Below, in pieces: positions 1 through 7,542 of a DNA stretch of 17,831 bases (positions within the stretch are counted from its first letter, which is position 1; each line of letters opens with the position of its first letter). Source of the DNA: Ruminococcus sp. UBA5884. GTDB lineage: Bacteria; Bacillota; Clostridia; Oscillospirales; Ruminococcaceae. The notes beneath the pieces are model-generated. The model saw only the letters and a program-made list of their open reading frames with translations. It was not told where the DNA came from and made no database searches. Location of the stretch: positions 1-17,831 of the forward strand of contig DJFA01000014.1 in assembly GCA_002431975.1 (NCBI GenBank), read 5' to 3'. The position numbers were made by a program, and so were the translations under genes.

Positions 1-58
1 TTGGTTATCAGCATGAAATTCTGGTAAATGCAACGGGCGACCAATGGTCGCCCCTACA
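1..58 (+). repeat. Dispersed palindromic repeat, copy 1
   Basis: The core GGGCGACCAATGGTCGCCC (35-53) is a perfect 9-bp inverted repeat around one base and is followed by CTACA. The left flank (about 14-33, TGAAATTCTGGTAA then ATGCAA) is nearly identical to the left flank of the copy at 10406, so the repeat unit is longer than the palindrome and probably begins before this window. The right flank (TCGGTATTTGTTTT) recurs inside the inverted pair near 10343. It is intergenic, downstream of the minus-strand Smr gene. Confidence 0.85.
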
Positions 59-123
59 ATCGGTATTTGTTTTTGTTATGAAAAACCATTGGTTAATCGA
101 TAAAATCATTGATAAACCATAAC

Positions 124-148
124 GGGCGAACTTAAGGAAGCCCCTACA
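124..148 (+). repeat. Degraded copy of the palindromic repeat
   Basis: GGGCGAAC, a central CTTAAG, then AAGCCCCTACA resembles the intact core but with about three interior mismatches. It lies in the same orientation as copy 1, about 90 nt away. The ends (GGGC and GCCC) and the CCTACA tail are kept while the interior pairing has decayed. Confidence 0.6.
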
Positions 149-173
149 TAAAAAATTAATGGAATTTCATTAA
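149..173 (-). terminator. Weak terminator after the smr gene
   Basis: On the minus strand, TTAATG, a 6-nt loop and CATTAA form a 6-bp AT-rich stem followed by six T residues, directly downstream of the Smr-domain stop codon. The stem is short and weak, so this is a tentative end for the pth-mfd-lipoprotein-smr transcript. Confidence 0.35.
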
Positions 174-178
174 AATGA

Positions 179-436
179 TTATTTTGATTTAAGTATCAGA
201 GTAGTAGCACCGTTATTCATTCCGAAAACTTTTCTTTCAATTCTCGGGTGAGATAGTTCCTTTCTGATATATTTCTGTATAGCCTGACCGTTGGTAAAGC
301 CATGTATAACCTCTATTTCAGTTATATGCTTCGGACAGGTTTTAAGCAGCTGATTCATTTCACGCTTTACCTGAATAACAGGCATTCCATGGAGGTCAAC
401 TTTTATTGTATAAAAATTAATGGTTTCACTGTACAA
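179..436 (-). CDS. Small stand-alone Smr-domain protein
   Basis: An 85-aa protein made almost entirely of one Smr (MutS2 C-terminal) domain. The hallmark VDLHG lies near residues 13-17, followed by a long helix and IEVIHGFTNGQ near 42-52, which matches the family's IIHGKG loop. The end, NNGATTLIL, matches the GATIV strand. Smr domains bind branched or structured nucleic acid and often have nickase or RNase activity; what this single-domain form acts on is unknown. The start is a TTG at 436 that overlaps the last codons of the upstream lipoprotein gene, with GGGGGAAA about 9 nt ahead, so translation is probably coupled. It is the last gene of the pth-mfd group. No ATG start precedes the DLHG motif in frame, so the TTG start is likely but unproven. 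Confidence 0.75.
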   Translation of the reverse strand: MYSETINFYTIKVDLHGMPVIQVKREMNQLLKTCPKHITEIEVIHGFTNGQAIQKYIRKELSHPRIERKVFGMNNGATTLILKSK

Positions 437-1235
437 CTGAAATTTCCCCCGTTTCTCCTGTAGTTTCTGAATCGGTTATATCAGTTTCATCTGTATCAGC
501 ATATGGGTCATATATCAGAGAAATTGGATTTCCGTCATCATCATAAAATGTTATATTGTCAATATAGACATCAGCCTTGTTTGGTATTGACCATCTCATG
601 AAAACAAGTGTACAGCCGCTTTCGCCGTCAAAATATCTTGCTTTCGGAAGGTTTATATTTCCCTCGATATGCTTTGTTATATACGGTTCAGTCCATTCAT
701 CAAAGCTGAATGAGGCAAGAGTTGCCCAGACCTTGCAGCCTTCTCCTGAATTTGCATCTATTTCGCCGATACAGTTTCCCGGAACAAAGAGTTCTGAGCC
801 GTCATCAGCAGTGAATGTTCCGTTTGCAGCAGCAGTTATATCAAGTGAAACTGATTTTATTTTACTTACATTGTTTATTCCGACAAGCTTGTCAACATCA
901 AATCTTATTTTCGGAACTTTATATTCATTTTCTGAATTTTTAGTAAGGATTTCTATTCTTAACTGATTGCTTCCGTTGAACTCTTCAACAGAAAGGCTGC
1001 ATTCAGCTTCATCATCTTCAAAGTTATAATCTCCTATGCATTCGGCAGTCCACAGCGAACCATCATCAAAGGTAATCGTTGCACCTTCATGGATATCGCT
1101 GAGCGACTGGGTTTCAGCAGCCTGAGCAGTTTCCGAAACAACAGAGTTTTCAGAAGAATTTCCGGTCTGACCGGTGCAGGCGGCTGAAACTGAAAGTATA
1201 AGCATGGCAAGTGCGGACAGAGTATATTTTTTCAT
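426..1235 (-). CDS. Secreted lipoprotein, beta-rich, unknown function
   Basis: About 269 aa. The N-terminus is MKKYTLSALAMLILS followed by VSAAC, a lysine-rich hydrophobic signal peptide with an acceptable lipobox, so the mature protein should be lipid-anchored outside the membrane. The mature part is acidic, rich in short alternating hydrophobic stretches, and closes with LVFMRWSIPNKADVYIDNITFYDDDG, whose VYIDNITFYD segment resembles the last strands of carbohydrate-binding jelly-roll domains. The C-terminal tail is Thr/Asp/Glu-rich. I do not recognise a named family; a sugar-binding role is only a guess. The ATG at 1235 is preferred (GGAG 11 nt upstream); a TTG at 1244 would overlap the mfd stop but sits only 2 nt from that GGAG. 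It is co-directional with mfd, in the position where many clostridia carry a PrsA-type foldase. Confidence 0.72.
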   Translation of the reverse strand: MKKYTLSALAMLILSVSAACTGQTGNSSENSVVSETAQAAETQSLSDIHEGATITFDDGSLWTAECIGDYNFEDDEAECSLSVEEFNGSNQLRIEILTKNSENEYKVPKIRFDVDKLVGINNVSKIKSVSLDITAAANGTFTADDGSELFVPGNCIGEIDANSGEGCKVWATLASFSFDEWTEPYITKHIEGNINLPKARYFDGESGCTLVFMRWSIPNKADVYIDNITFYDDDGNPISLIYDPYADTDETDITDSETTGETGEISVVQ

Positions 1236-1240
1236 TTTTT

Positions 1241-4200
1241 TCAATTCTCCTGTTGCTTCATGATTTTCATTACGGTATCAATAAGAACCGCAGGTTTATC
1301 CCCTTTAATCATTTTAACACTTATATACGGTTTGTCAAGATTATTGAATAAAACACGTCCTCTGAGAGCATTTGAAAGAGCTGAAATATGTTCCATTGAA
1401 GGATTTGCAGTATAGAAAAGCAGATTGCCGTTTCTTTGTGAAATTTCAGTTATTCCGAGAGATGATGCTGTATTTCTGAGTACAGCAATATCTAAAAGTC
1501 CCACAACAGATTTAGGCGGTTCGCCGTATCTGTCGATAAGTTCAGCAATTACATCTGATTTATCATTTTCATCTGAAACAACAGCAATTTTTCTGTACAT
1601 ATCAATTCTCTGTGACGGACTTTCAATATATTTTTCAGGAATATATGCATCAACCTGAATATCAACCACGCAGTCATCAGCTTTTTTCTGTACTGGTTCA
1701 CCCTTTTCCTCAGCTATGGCTTCCGAAAGCAGTTTAAGATACATATCATATCCGACAGCTTCCATATGTCCATGCTGTTTTCCTCCGAGAATACTTCCTG
1801 CACCTCTGATTTCAAGGTCACGCAGAGCAATTCTGAATCCGCTTCCGAACTGTGTAAACTGTTTTATAGCCTCAAGACGTTTTGAAGCAACTTCGCTTAT
1901 TGATTTTCCTCTCCTGAATGTGAAATATGCATACGCACGGCGGTTGGAGCGTCCTACACGCCCACGGAGCTGATAAAGCTGTGAGAGTCCGAAACAGTCG
2001 GCATTTTCAATAATAAGAGTATTTACATTCGGAACATCTATTCCTGTTTCAATTATGGTAGTGCTTACAAGCACATCAGCTTCCCCGTCAACGATTTTCC
2101 TCCATGTTTCGGACATAGCGTCCTCAGTCATCTGACCATGGGCGTATACTATTCTTGCATAAGGCATAAGCTGCTGTAATTTTCCGGCACATTCAGCAAT
2201 AGTTTCAATTCTGTTGTGGATATAGTATACCTGACCGCCTCTTTTGAGTTCCTTTGAGATAGCCTGAATGATTATATTCATATTATGCTCAATAACATAC
2301 GTCTGAACAGGATATCTGTCCTGAGGAGGTTCTTCTATTACAGACATATCCCTTATTCCCGTCATTGCCATATTGAGAGTTCTCGGAATAGGAGTTGCAG
2401 AAAGCGTCAGCACATCAATACCTACAAAAGCCTGTTTGAATTTTTCCTTGTGGGCTACTCCGAAACGCTGTTCCTCATCAATTACTGCAAGACCTAAGTC
2501 TTTGAATTTAACATCTTTCTGGACAAGTCTGTGAGTACCGATTATTATATCGATTTCACCGCTTTTAAGCTTTTTGAGTATATCGCTCTGCTGTTTTGGA
2601 GTTCTGTATCGTGAAAGCAGTTCTATTGTAAACGGGAATGATTCAAATCTTCTGAGAGCTGTCTGGTAATGCTGCCATGCAAGAACTGTTGTCGGAACAA
2701 GAACTGCACATTGTTTTCCGTTCATTACGGCTTTGAACATCGCACGGAAAGCAACTTCTGTCTTGCCGAATCCTACATCTCCGCAGAGGAGTCTGTCCAT
2801 AGGTCTTGGACGTTCCATATCCTCTTTTATTTCAGCAATACATTCAAGCTGGTCATCAGTTTCAGTATACGGAAAACGTTTTTCAAAGTCATACTGCATA
2901 TCGTCATCGGGGGCATACTGGAAACCTTTTGCCTTTTCACGTTTTGAGTACAGTTCAATAAGTTCGCCAGCCATATCTTTGACGGCTTTTTTGACATTGT
3001 TTCTGGTTCTCTGCCATTCATTGGAGGAAAGTTTATTGAGCTTTACTCCTGAATCGTCCTTTGAACCGATATATTTTGACACCATATCAAGCTGTGTTAC
3101 AGGAACATGAAGCATATCCTTTCCGGCATACTGTATGGATATATAATCCTTTGTAACGCCTTCAAGTTCAAGTTTTCTTATACCGACAAATCTTCCTATT
3201 CCATGGAGAGAATGAACTACAAGGTCACCGGCTGTAATATCTGAAAGGCTGCGGATTTCCTCGCCTTTTTTATGTTTTCTGGTTTTCCTTGACGAGCTTA
3301 TGGAACGGTTCTGAGCGATAAGTGCAGCCTTTATTTCAGGATAATCATATCCTCCTGAAAGACTTCCGTGCATTATAAGAACACGTCCCGGAATCATCTC
3401 ATTTACCTGACCGTATATATCACAGGGAATACCGCTGTTTCTCAAATCATCGGCTATTATCGGGATAGTCTTTTCACTTCCGGCAGCAAGAACTGTTCTG
3501 TAATCTTTTTTGCAGTAATCCGAAAGCTGTTCAGTAAGCTGACGCATTTCACCGCCCCATGAACCTGTCTGGAGAGCTTCAAATGAAACTATGCGTTTAA
3601 ACGGTATATTTTCCATGCCGTGAAGAAATGTATTGAGATATATACAGCTGTATTTTTCACATAATTCCGATATCCGGTCAAAACTGTACATATATCCGCA
3701 AAGACTGTCAGTTATGCAGTTTTCCTCAAGCATAATCCGTATATCTTCATGATACTGTGATGTTATGCCCTCTGCACGTTCCTTTATGCGGTTATATTCA
3801 GTGATGAAAATACAGCCGTCAATATAATCAAACAAAGATGGTCTGCTGTCATATATAAGAGTTATATATCTGTCGATATTTTCAGGTATTATGTTGTCAA
3901 GAGCTTTTTCACAATCAGCTTTTATATGCTTTATAAGCTGTTTGCTGCTGATTCCGTCCATGAGTCCGGAAAGCTTTTCAGCAAGAATTTTCATATCGCA
4001 GAGAGTTTCCTGAGCCGGACATATTTCAAGTTTTTCAGTTTCATCAGTACGTCTTTGGGTTTCAGGGTCAAAATATGATATTGTATCAATTTCATCGTCC
4101 CATAATTCAATTCTCAAAGGCTTATGTTCATTTACAGGGAATATATCTATAATTGAACCTCTTACTGAAAACTGACCTGTTCCTTCAGTTTTTTCCGCTT

Positions 4201-4687
4201 TTGAATATCCGCAGGAAACAAGTTTTCTTAAAAGCTTTTCAATATCGATATTCTGACCCTTTTCAATTCGTACAGTATTGTTTTCAAGCACATCAGGAGG
4301 AATTATCATCTGCATTGCCGCCTCGATACTTGCGGCAAGCACACGGCATGAACCGTCAAGAACCGCTGAAAGAGCCGATATTCTCATATGCTCATATTCT
4401 CTTGAAGCTCCCTCTGTATCGGTTATTATAAATTCCTTTGACGGAAACATACAGGCTGTATGAGTGTTTCCTGACATTGAATTTATATCATCGCACAGTT
4501 TTTTTGCAGCTGATTCATCATCTGTTATAATAAGAGATGTTTTTCTGTCTGCAAGAGAAAATACAAGCTGTGCTTTATGGAGCGGCGACAGACCGTTCAC
4601 TGAAACAGGTGACACATCTGCATCAAGACATCTTTTTATTTCCTTAAAGCCTGAAAGTTCAGAAAAGGTCTGTTTAAAAACATTCAT
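1241..4687 (-). CDS. mfd: Transcription-repair coupling factor Mfd
   Basis: 1148 aa, the normal length. Mfd is an ATP-driven DNA translocase that pushes stalled RNA polymerase off lesions and recruits UvrA. The N-terminus is a UvrB-like module (FSVRGSIIDIFPVNE then the LRIELWDDEIDTI strand). A CarD-like polymerase-interaction domain follows (DLVVHSLHGIGRFVGI... about 490-550). Then come the RecG-like motor motifs: Walker A GDVGFGKTE with Lys642, the DEEQ box at 737-740, TLSATPIPRTL, and motif VI QLRGRVGR (RGRVGR 908-913). The C-terminal TRCF domain follows (VDAYIPEKYIESPSQRIDMYRKI and onward). The ATG at 4687 has AAGGAG 9 nt upstream. It lies 21 nt after pth, in the order conserved in Firmicutes (pth/spoVC then mfd). 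Confidence 0.98.
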   Translation of the reverse strand: MNVFKQTFSELSGFKEIKRCLDADVSPVSVNGLSPLHKAQLVFSLADRKTSLIITDDESAAKKLCDDINSMSGNTHTACMFPSKEFIITDTEGASREYEHMRISALSAVLDGSCRVLAASIEAAMQMIIPPDVLENNTVRIEKGQNIDIEKLLRKLVSCGYSKAEKTEGTGQFSVRGSIIDIFPVNEHKPLRIELWDDEIDTISYFDPETQRRTDETEKLEICPAQETLCDMKILAEKLSGLMDGISSKQLIKHIKADCEKALDNIIPENIDRYITLIYDSRPSLFDYIDGCIFITEYNRIKERAEGITSQYHEDIRIMLEENCITDSLCGYMYSFDRISELCEKYSCIYLNTFLHGMENIPFKRIVSFEALQTGSWGGEMRQLTEQLSDYCKKDYRTVLAAGSEKTIPIIADDLRNSGIPCDIYGQVNEMIPGRVLIMHGSLSGGYDYPEIKAALIAQNRSISSSRKTRKHKKGEEIRSLSDITAGDLVVHSLHGIGRFVGIRKLELEGVTKDYISIQYAGKDMLHVPVTQLDMVSKYIGSKDDSGVKLNKLSSNEWQRTRNNVKKAVKDMAGELIELYSKREKAKGFQYAPDDDMQYDFEKRFPYTETDDQLECIAEIKEDMERPRPMDRLLCGDVGFGKTEVAFRAMFKAVMNGKQCAVLVPTTVLAWQHYQTALRRFESFPFTIELLSRYRTPKQQSDILKKLKSGEIDIIIGTHRLVQKDVKFKDLGLAVIDEEQRFGVAHKEKFKQAFVGIDVLTLSATPIPRTLNMAMTGIRDMSVIEEPPQDRYPVQTYVIEHNMNIIIQAISKELKRGGQVYYIHNRIETIAECAGKLQQLMPYARIVYAHGQMTEDAMSETWRKIVDGEADVLVSTTIIETGIDVPNVNTLIIENADCFGLSQLYQLRGRVGRSNRRAYAYFTFRRGKSISEVASKRLEAIKQFTQFGSGFRIALRDLEIRGAGSILGGKQHGHMEAVGYDMYLKLLSEAIAEEKGEPVQKKADDCVVDIQVDAYIPEKYIESPSQRIDMYRKIAVVSDENDKSDVIAELIDRYGEPPKSVVGLLDIAVLRNTASSLGITEISQRNGNLLFYTANPSMEHISALSNALRGRVLFNNLDKPYISVKMIKGDKPAVLIDTVMKIMKQQEN

Positions 4688-4708
4688 AGAAAAATTCTCC
4701 TTTGAAAG

Positions 4709-5332
4709 TTATGCATTATACTGATTCATAGCCTTGTCAGTCTTGCCGTCAACCATAAGTTCAATGCAGGCACAGGCATTCTGACAGGACTGTTTCATAA
4801 GAGGTATTTCATCGGATTTGAATGATGAAAGCACCCAGTCAGCAAGATTATAGTCAGGGTGAGGCTTTTTTCCGACTCCGAGCTTTATTCTCGGGAATTC
4901 ATCGCTTCCTGAGAGGTATATTATGCTTTTTATGCCGTTATGACCGCCGTCAGAACCTTTTCTTCTTATTCTTAATTTTGATGGTTCAAGAGATATGTCA
5001 TCATATATAATGATTACATTCTGAATCGGTATCTTATAGAAATTCATTGCTTCAACGATTGCCTCACCGCTGTTGTTCATATAGGTGGACGGTTTCATTA
5101 CAAGGCAGTTTTTACCGCTTATAACGATATTTCCGCAAAGAGATTTAAATTTTATTTTTTTGATATCGGCATTATATTTTTCTGCCAGAGTATCTATTGC
5201 CATAAAGCCGGCATTATGGCGTGTATCCATATATTTAGTACCCGGATTTCCGAGTCCGGCTATTATAAATTCAGGCTGACCAGCCGGTTCTTTTGCGGCT
5301 GAAAGCTCTTTTAATTTTTCAAATATATCCAT
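4709..5332 (-). CDS. pth: Peptidyl-tRNA hydrolase
   Basis: 207 aa. Pth cleaves peptidyl-tRNA that drops off the ribosome, recycling tRNA in the cytosol. Diagnostic segments are IIAGLGNPGTKYMDTRHNAGF (catalytic His39 and the following Asn), MKPSTYMNNSGEA, the acidic IIYDDISL box and GSDGGHNGIKSI. It is about 20 residues longer than the usual 185-190 aa because of an N-terminal extension (MDIFEKLKELSAAKEPAGQP) before the core. The extension has its own good start: ATG at 5332 with GGGAG 9 nt upstream. Gene order (glmU upstream, mfd downstream) is as in Bacillus, though prs is absent and a repeat element occupies the upstream gap. Confidence 0.97.
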   Translation of the reverse strand: MDIFEKLKELSAAKEPAGQPEFIIAGLGNPGTKYMDTRHNAGFMAIDTLAEKYNADIKKIKFKSLCGNIVISGKNCLVMKPSTYMNNSGEAIVEAMNFYKIPIQNVIIIYDDISLEPSKLRIRRKGSDGGHNGIKSIIYLSGSDEFPRIKLGVGKKPHPDYNLADWVLSSFKSDEIPLMKQSCQNACACIELMVDGKTDKAMNQYNA

Positions 5333-5385
5333 TGTTTTAAACTCCCATAAAAATTATTTTATTGACAATAAATTCTTGCCCGTTG

Positions 5386-5456
5386 GGTTTAACCATAATT
5401 TCGGCGGGCGACCAATGGTCGCCCCTACAGAAACAATTCATCGAATTTGCATTACG
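5386..5456 (+). repeat. Dispersed palindromic repeat, copy 2
   Basis: The core GGGCGACCAATGGTCGCCC is at 5406-5424 with the CTACA tail. The left flank GGTTTAACCATAATTTCGGC matches copy 5 (13656-13675) and, inverted, copy 3. The right flank CATCGAATTTGCATTA resembles the right flanks of copies 4 and 5. It lies between the 64-aa membrane protein gene and pth, so it may separate or fall within that transcript. Confidence 0.85.
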
Positions 5457-5471
5457 AATACAGATTTATGC

Positions 5472-5518
5472 ATACAGATTTTCCCCGATTATTTTTCAAA
5501 CCGGGGGGAAATCTGTAT
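5472..5518. repeat. Long inverted repeat (hairpin) between glmU block and pth
   Basis: ATACAGATTT (5472-5481) pairs with AAATCTGTAT (5509-5518), and the inner CCCC (5483-5486) pairs with the G run at 5503-5508, leaving a loop of about 16 nt. A further direct copy of ATACAGATTTA sits just upstream (5459-5469). Neither strand has a T-run after the stem, so it is not a standard intrinsic terminator. It adjoins repeat copy 2 and may be another module of it. Confidence 0.55.
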
Positions 5519-5551
5519 TAAAAGCGTTGTTTATGCCGTTTTTTGTCCTGA

Positions 5552-5746
5552 TTATTTATTCTTTTTGTTCTGTCTTATGAGTTTTACCATCATAAAGACG
5601 ATAACAGCAAGATTTATTACTGAAATTACTGCACATACTACTGTAAGAATATCAGACTGCCATACATTTTTATTTATTGTATTGAATACAATAACGGCAA
5701 TGCTTACAATAAATACGATATATACGGTTATGTTTCCTTTTTTCAT
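5552..5746 (-). CDS. Small two-helix membrane protein (64 aa)
   Basis: 64 aa starting at ATG 5746. AGGTG sits 6 nt upstream, and that ribosome binding site overlaps the stop codon of the preceding 52-aa gene. Two hydrophobic helices are visible, roughly residues 8-22 (VYIVFIVSIAVIVF) and 35-55 (ILTVVCAVISVINLAVIVFMM), joined by a short polar loop, with a strongly basic tail (KLIRQNKKNK). Positive residues at both ends suggest a hairpin with both termini in the cytoplasm. No family recognised. It appears to be the third gene of the glmU transcript. Confidence 0.65.
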   Translation of the reverse strand: MKKGNITVYIVFIVSIAVIVFNTINKNVWQSDILTVVCAVISVINLAVIVFMMVKLIRQNKKNK

Positions 5747-5755
5747 AAAAAGCAC

Positions 5756-5914
5756 CTACTTCAGCTTTCTGAAATTAACGACTGCAATAAACACCCATAT
5801 CAATGTCAGTACAAGATGGAATATGCCAAGGGCTGTATTGCCGTATATAAAATTGACAACTGCACTTAAACCCCAGCATACCACACAGATTATATTAAGT
5901 ACAACCCCAGTCAT
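5756..5914 (-). CDS. Very small membrane protein overlapping the glmU stop (52 aa)
   Basis: A 52-aa reading frame: MTGVVLNIICVVCWGLSAVV, a short NFIYGNTALG turn, a second hydrophobic stretch (IFHLVLTLIWVFIAVV) and a basic end (NFRKLK). Its ATG (5914-5912) shares one base with the TAA stop of glmU (TAATG), a classic coupling arrangement. Its TAG stop lies inside the AGTAGGTG ribosome binding site of the next small membrane gene. The tight spacing on both sides and the coherent two-helix hydrophobic pattern support real translation. Function unknown; it may pair with the 64-aa protein that follows. Confidence 0.6.
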   Translation of the reverse strand: MTGVVLNIICVVCWGLSAVVNFIYGNTALGIFHLVLTLIWVFIAVVNFRKLK

Positions 5915-7290
5915 TATCTTGTAACCTTATCTTTCATTTTTCTGAGTGAATACTCATTCTTTATTACTGTAGGAGTACGTTCAATTGCAAGTGCGAAATC
6001 AGGAACATCATTTGTAACAGTAGTTCCTGCCGCTGTATATGCTCCCTTGCCGAGCTTTACAGGAGCAATAAGGTTTGTATTGCAGCCGATAAAGCAGTTG
6101 TCGCCTATTGTACAGCGGTTCTTGTTGATTCCGTCATAGTTTACTGTAACAGTTCCGCAGCCGAAGTTTACATTCTTTCCGACATCGCTGTCGCCTACAT
6201 ATGTAAGATGAGCAATTGCAGTGCAGTCACCGACTGTTGAATTTTTGACTTCAACAAAATCTCCTATCTTTACGCCTGATTTTATATGGCTGTCCGGACG
6301 GATATGCACAAACGGGCCTATCTTTACATGGTCATCAATCTGTGATTCATATGCCTGAACATAGTTGAGTCTTGTGGCATTGCCTACTGTACAGTTTTCT
6401 ATAATGCAGTTCGGACCTATAATACAGTCAGAGCCTATTTCAGTATTTCCGAATATCTTTGTGCCTGAAAGTATCTGAGTTCCGACTCCTATTTTTACAT
6501 CAGGGGATATTTCAATTCCGTCAGTGCAGGTAAATTCAACTCCGTTTTCAAGATGTCTGTTTATTACTTCCATTCTTGCAATGTTATTGAGTTCAAGAAG
6601 ACCTTTTCTGTCATTTGCTCCCTTTACAACGTTAGGATTTTCAGAAATATATGCATCAGCACGTTTTCCCTTTGCAAGCAGTATGAAAACTGTATCTGTC
6701 AGATAATATTCTCCCTGTGAATTATTCTGGGTGAGTTCTCCGAGAGCTTCAATGAGGTCAGCAGTCCTGAACCAGTAAGCACCTGAATTTATTTCAGTAA
6801 TCTTTTTCTGTTCCATTGTAGCGTCATTTTCCTCAACGATTGATGTTATACCGTTTTCGCCTCTTATTATTCTTCCATAGCCTTTCGGATTGTCTGATAC
6901 AGAGGTTATTACTGTAACGGCATTGTTTTCCCTGACATGAAGTTCAAGAGCATTCTGTATAGTCTGGGAATCAATAAACGGAGCATCTCCGCAGAGTACA
7001 AGAGTATTTCCGTCAAGATGCTTTTTCATGAAAGGTACAGCCTGCATAACTGCATGGCCTGTACCGAGGCATTCAGCCTGGAGAGCTGTTTCATAGCGGC
7101 AGTCAAGATATTCGTCAATTATTTCAGACATATATCCCTTTATTATGCACAGTTCTGAAATGCCGGCATTTTCACAGGCTTTTATAACCCATTCAAGCAT
7201 AGGTTCGCCGAGAACTCTGAACATAGGCTTTGGCATATCAGCCTTCATTCTTTTTCCTTTTCCTCCGGCAAGGATTATTGCATTATTCAT
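5914..7290 (-). CDS. glmU: Bifunctional GlmU (GlcN-1-P acetyltransferase / UDP-GlcNAc pyrophosphorylase)
   Basis: 458 aa, the normal length. GlmU acetylates glucosamine-1-phosphate and then couples it to UTP, giving UDP-GlcNAc for peptidoglycan. The N-terminal nucleotidyltransferase shows ILAGGKGKRMKADMPKPM (loop and catalytic Lys near 21), QAECLGTGHA (71-80), LCGDAPF (Asp102) and EINSGAYWF. The C-terminal half, from about residue 250, is a left-handed beta helix of hexapeptide repeats. It carries the acetyltransferase site residues in HIRPDS, VEVKNS, AHLTYVGD (the catalytic His) and GTVTVNYDG. ATG at 7290 has GGAGG 8 nt upstream and a good sigma-A promoter (7326-7354). Two small membrane-protein genes follow without a gap. 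Confidence 0.97.
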   Translation of the reverse strand: MNNAIILAGGKGKRMKADMPKPMFRVLGEPMLEWVIKACENAGISELCIIKGYMSEIIDEYLDCRYETALQAECLGTGHAVMQAVPFMKKHLDGNTLVLCGDAPFIDSQTIQNALELHVRENNAVTVITSVSDNPKGYGRIIRGENGITSIVEENDATMEQKKITEINSGAYWFRTADLIEALGELTQNNSQGEYYLTDTVFILLAKGKRADAYISENPNVVKGANDRKGLLELNNIARMEVINRHLENGVEFTCTDGIEISPDVKIGVGTQILSGTKIFGNTEIGSDCIIGPNCIIENCTVGNATRLNYVQAYESQIDDHVKIGPFVHIRPDSHIKSGVKIGDFVEVKNSTVGDCTAIAHLTYVGDSDVGKNVNFGCGTVTVNYDGINKNRCTIGDNCFIGCNTNLIAPVKLGKGAYTAAGTTVTNDVPDFALAIERTPTVIKNEYSLRKMKDKVTR

Positions 7291-7325
7291 AAATAGTTCC
7301 TCCGATTCAGTTTATATATAATTAT

Positions 7326-7354
7326 ATTATGCCAGTTATCAGAGCATTTTTCAA
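7326..7354 (-). promoter_or_regulatory. Sigma-A promoter of glmU
   Basis: On the minus strand, TTGAAA (7354-7349), a 17-nt spacer and CATAAT (7331-7326) match the housekeeping consensus at 10 of 12 positions. The predicted start is about 7319, leaving a leader of about 30 nt with the GGAGG site. Confidence 0.75.
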
Positions 7355-7458
7355 GTATTTTTAAAATTCTTTTTCAAAATCCTGTAATATTTGTTCAATA
7401 TGCTGTATATTTTTTATATATTTTTTTTAAAAAATCACTGGTATTTTCTTAATTTTTA

Positions 7459-7467
7459 TGTTATAAT
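7459..7467 (+). promoter_or_regulatory. Extended -10 promoter of ppdK
   Basis: TGTTATAAT is a perfect extended -10 (TG, one base, TATAAT). No good -35 lies 16-18 nt upstream, as is usual for extended -10 promoters. The predicted start near 7474 gives a leader of about 70 nt. It diverges from the glmU promoter; the AT-rich stretch between them (7355-7458, with T8 and A6 runs) shows no other feature. Confidence 0.6.
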
Positions 7468-7542
7468 GTTTTATGAGTCCGGACTATGTATTTTTTTAAG
7501 CATATGCACCGGTTAAAGAATTTTATTTGGAGGTACAAACCA

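Noticed and set aside
577..966. Plus-strand frame of 129 aa opposite the lipoprotein gene
   Set aside because: It is a shadow of a minus-strand gene with signal peptide and ribosome binding site; its own protein is low-complexity Ser/Phe/Ile with no motif.
5376..5924. Plus-strand frame of 182 aa across the small membrane genes
   Set aside because: It runs through the repeat element and is Thr/Ile/Phe-rich antisense of two hydrophobic genes that have coupled starts on the minus strand.
7355..7458. Riboswitch or leader RNA between glmU and ppdK
   Set aside because: The stretch is simple A/T runs and the two promoters account for the space; no paired structure or known aptamer core was seen.
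7486..7542. N-terminal extension of PPDK (an upstream in-frame start giving 19 extra residues)
   Set aside because: The extra residues do not look like PPDK, no ribosome binding site precedes that start, and TTTGGAGG lies ideally before the start at 7543.
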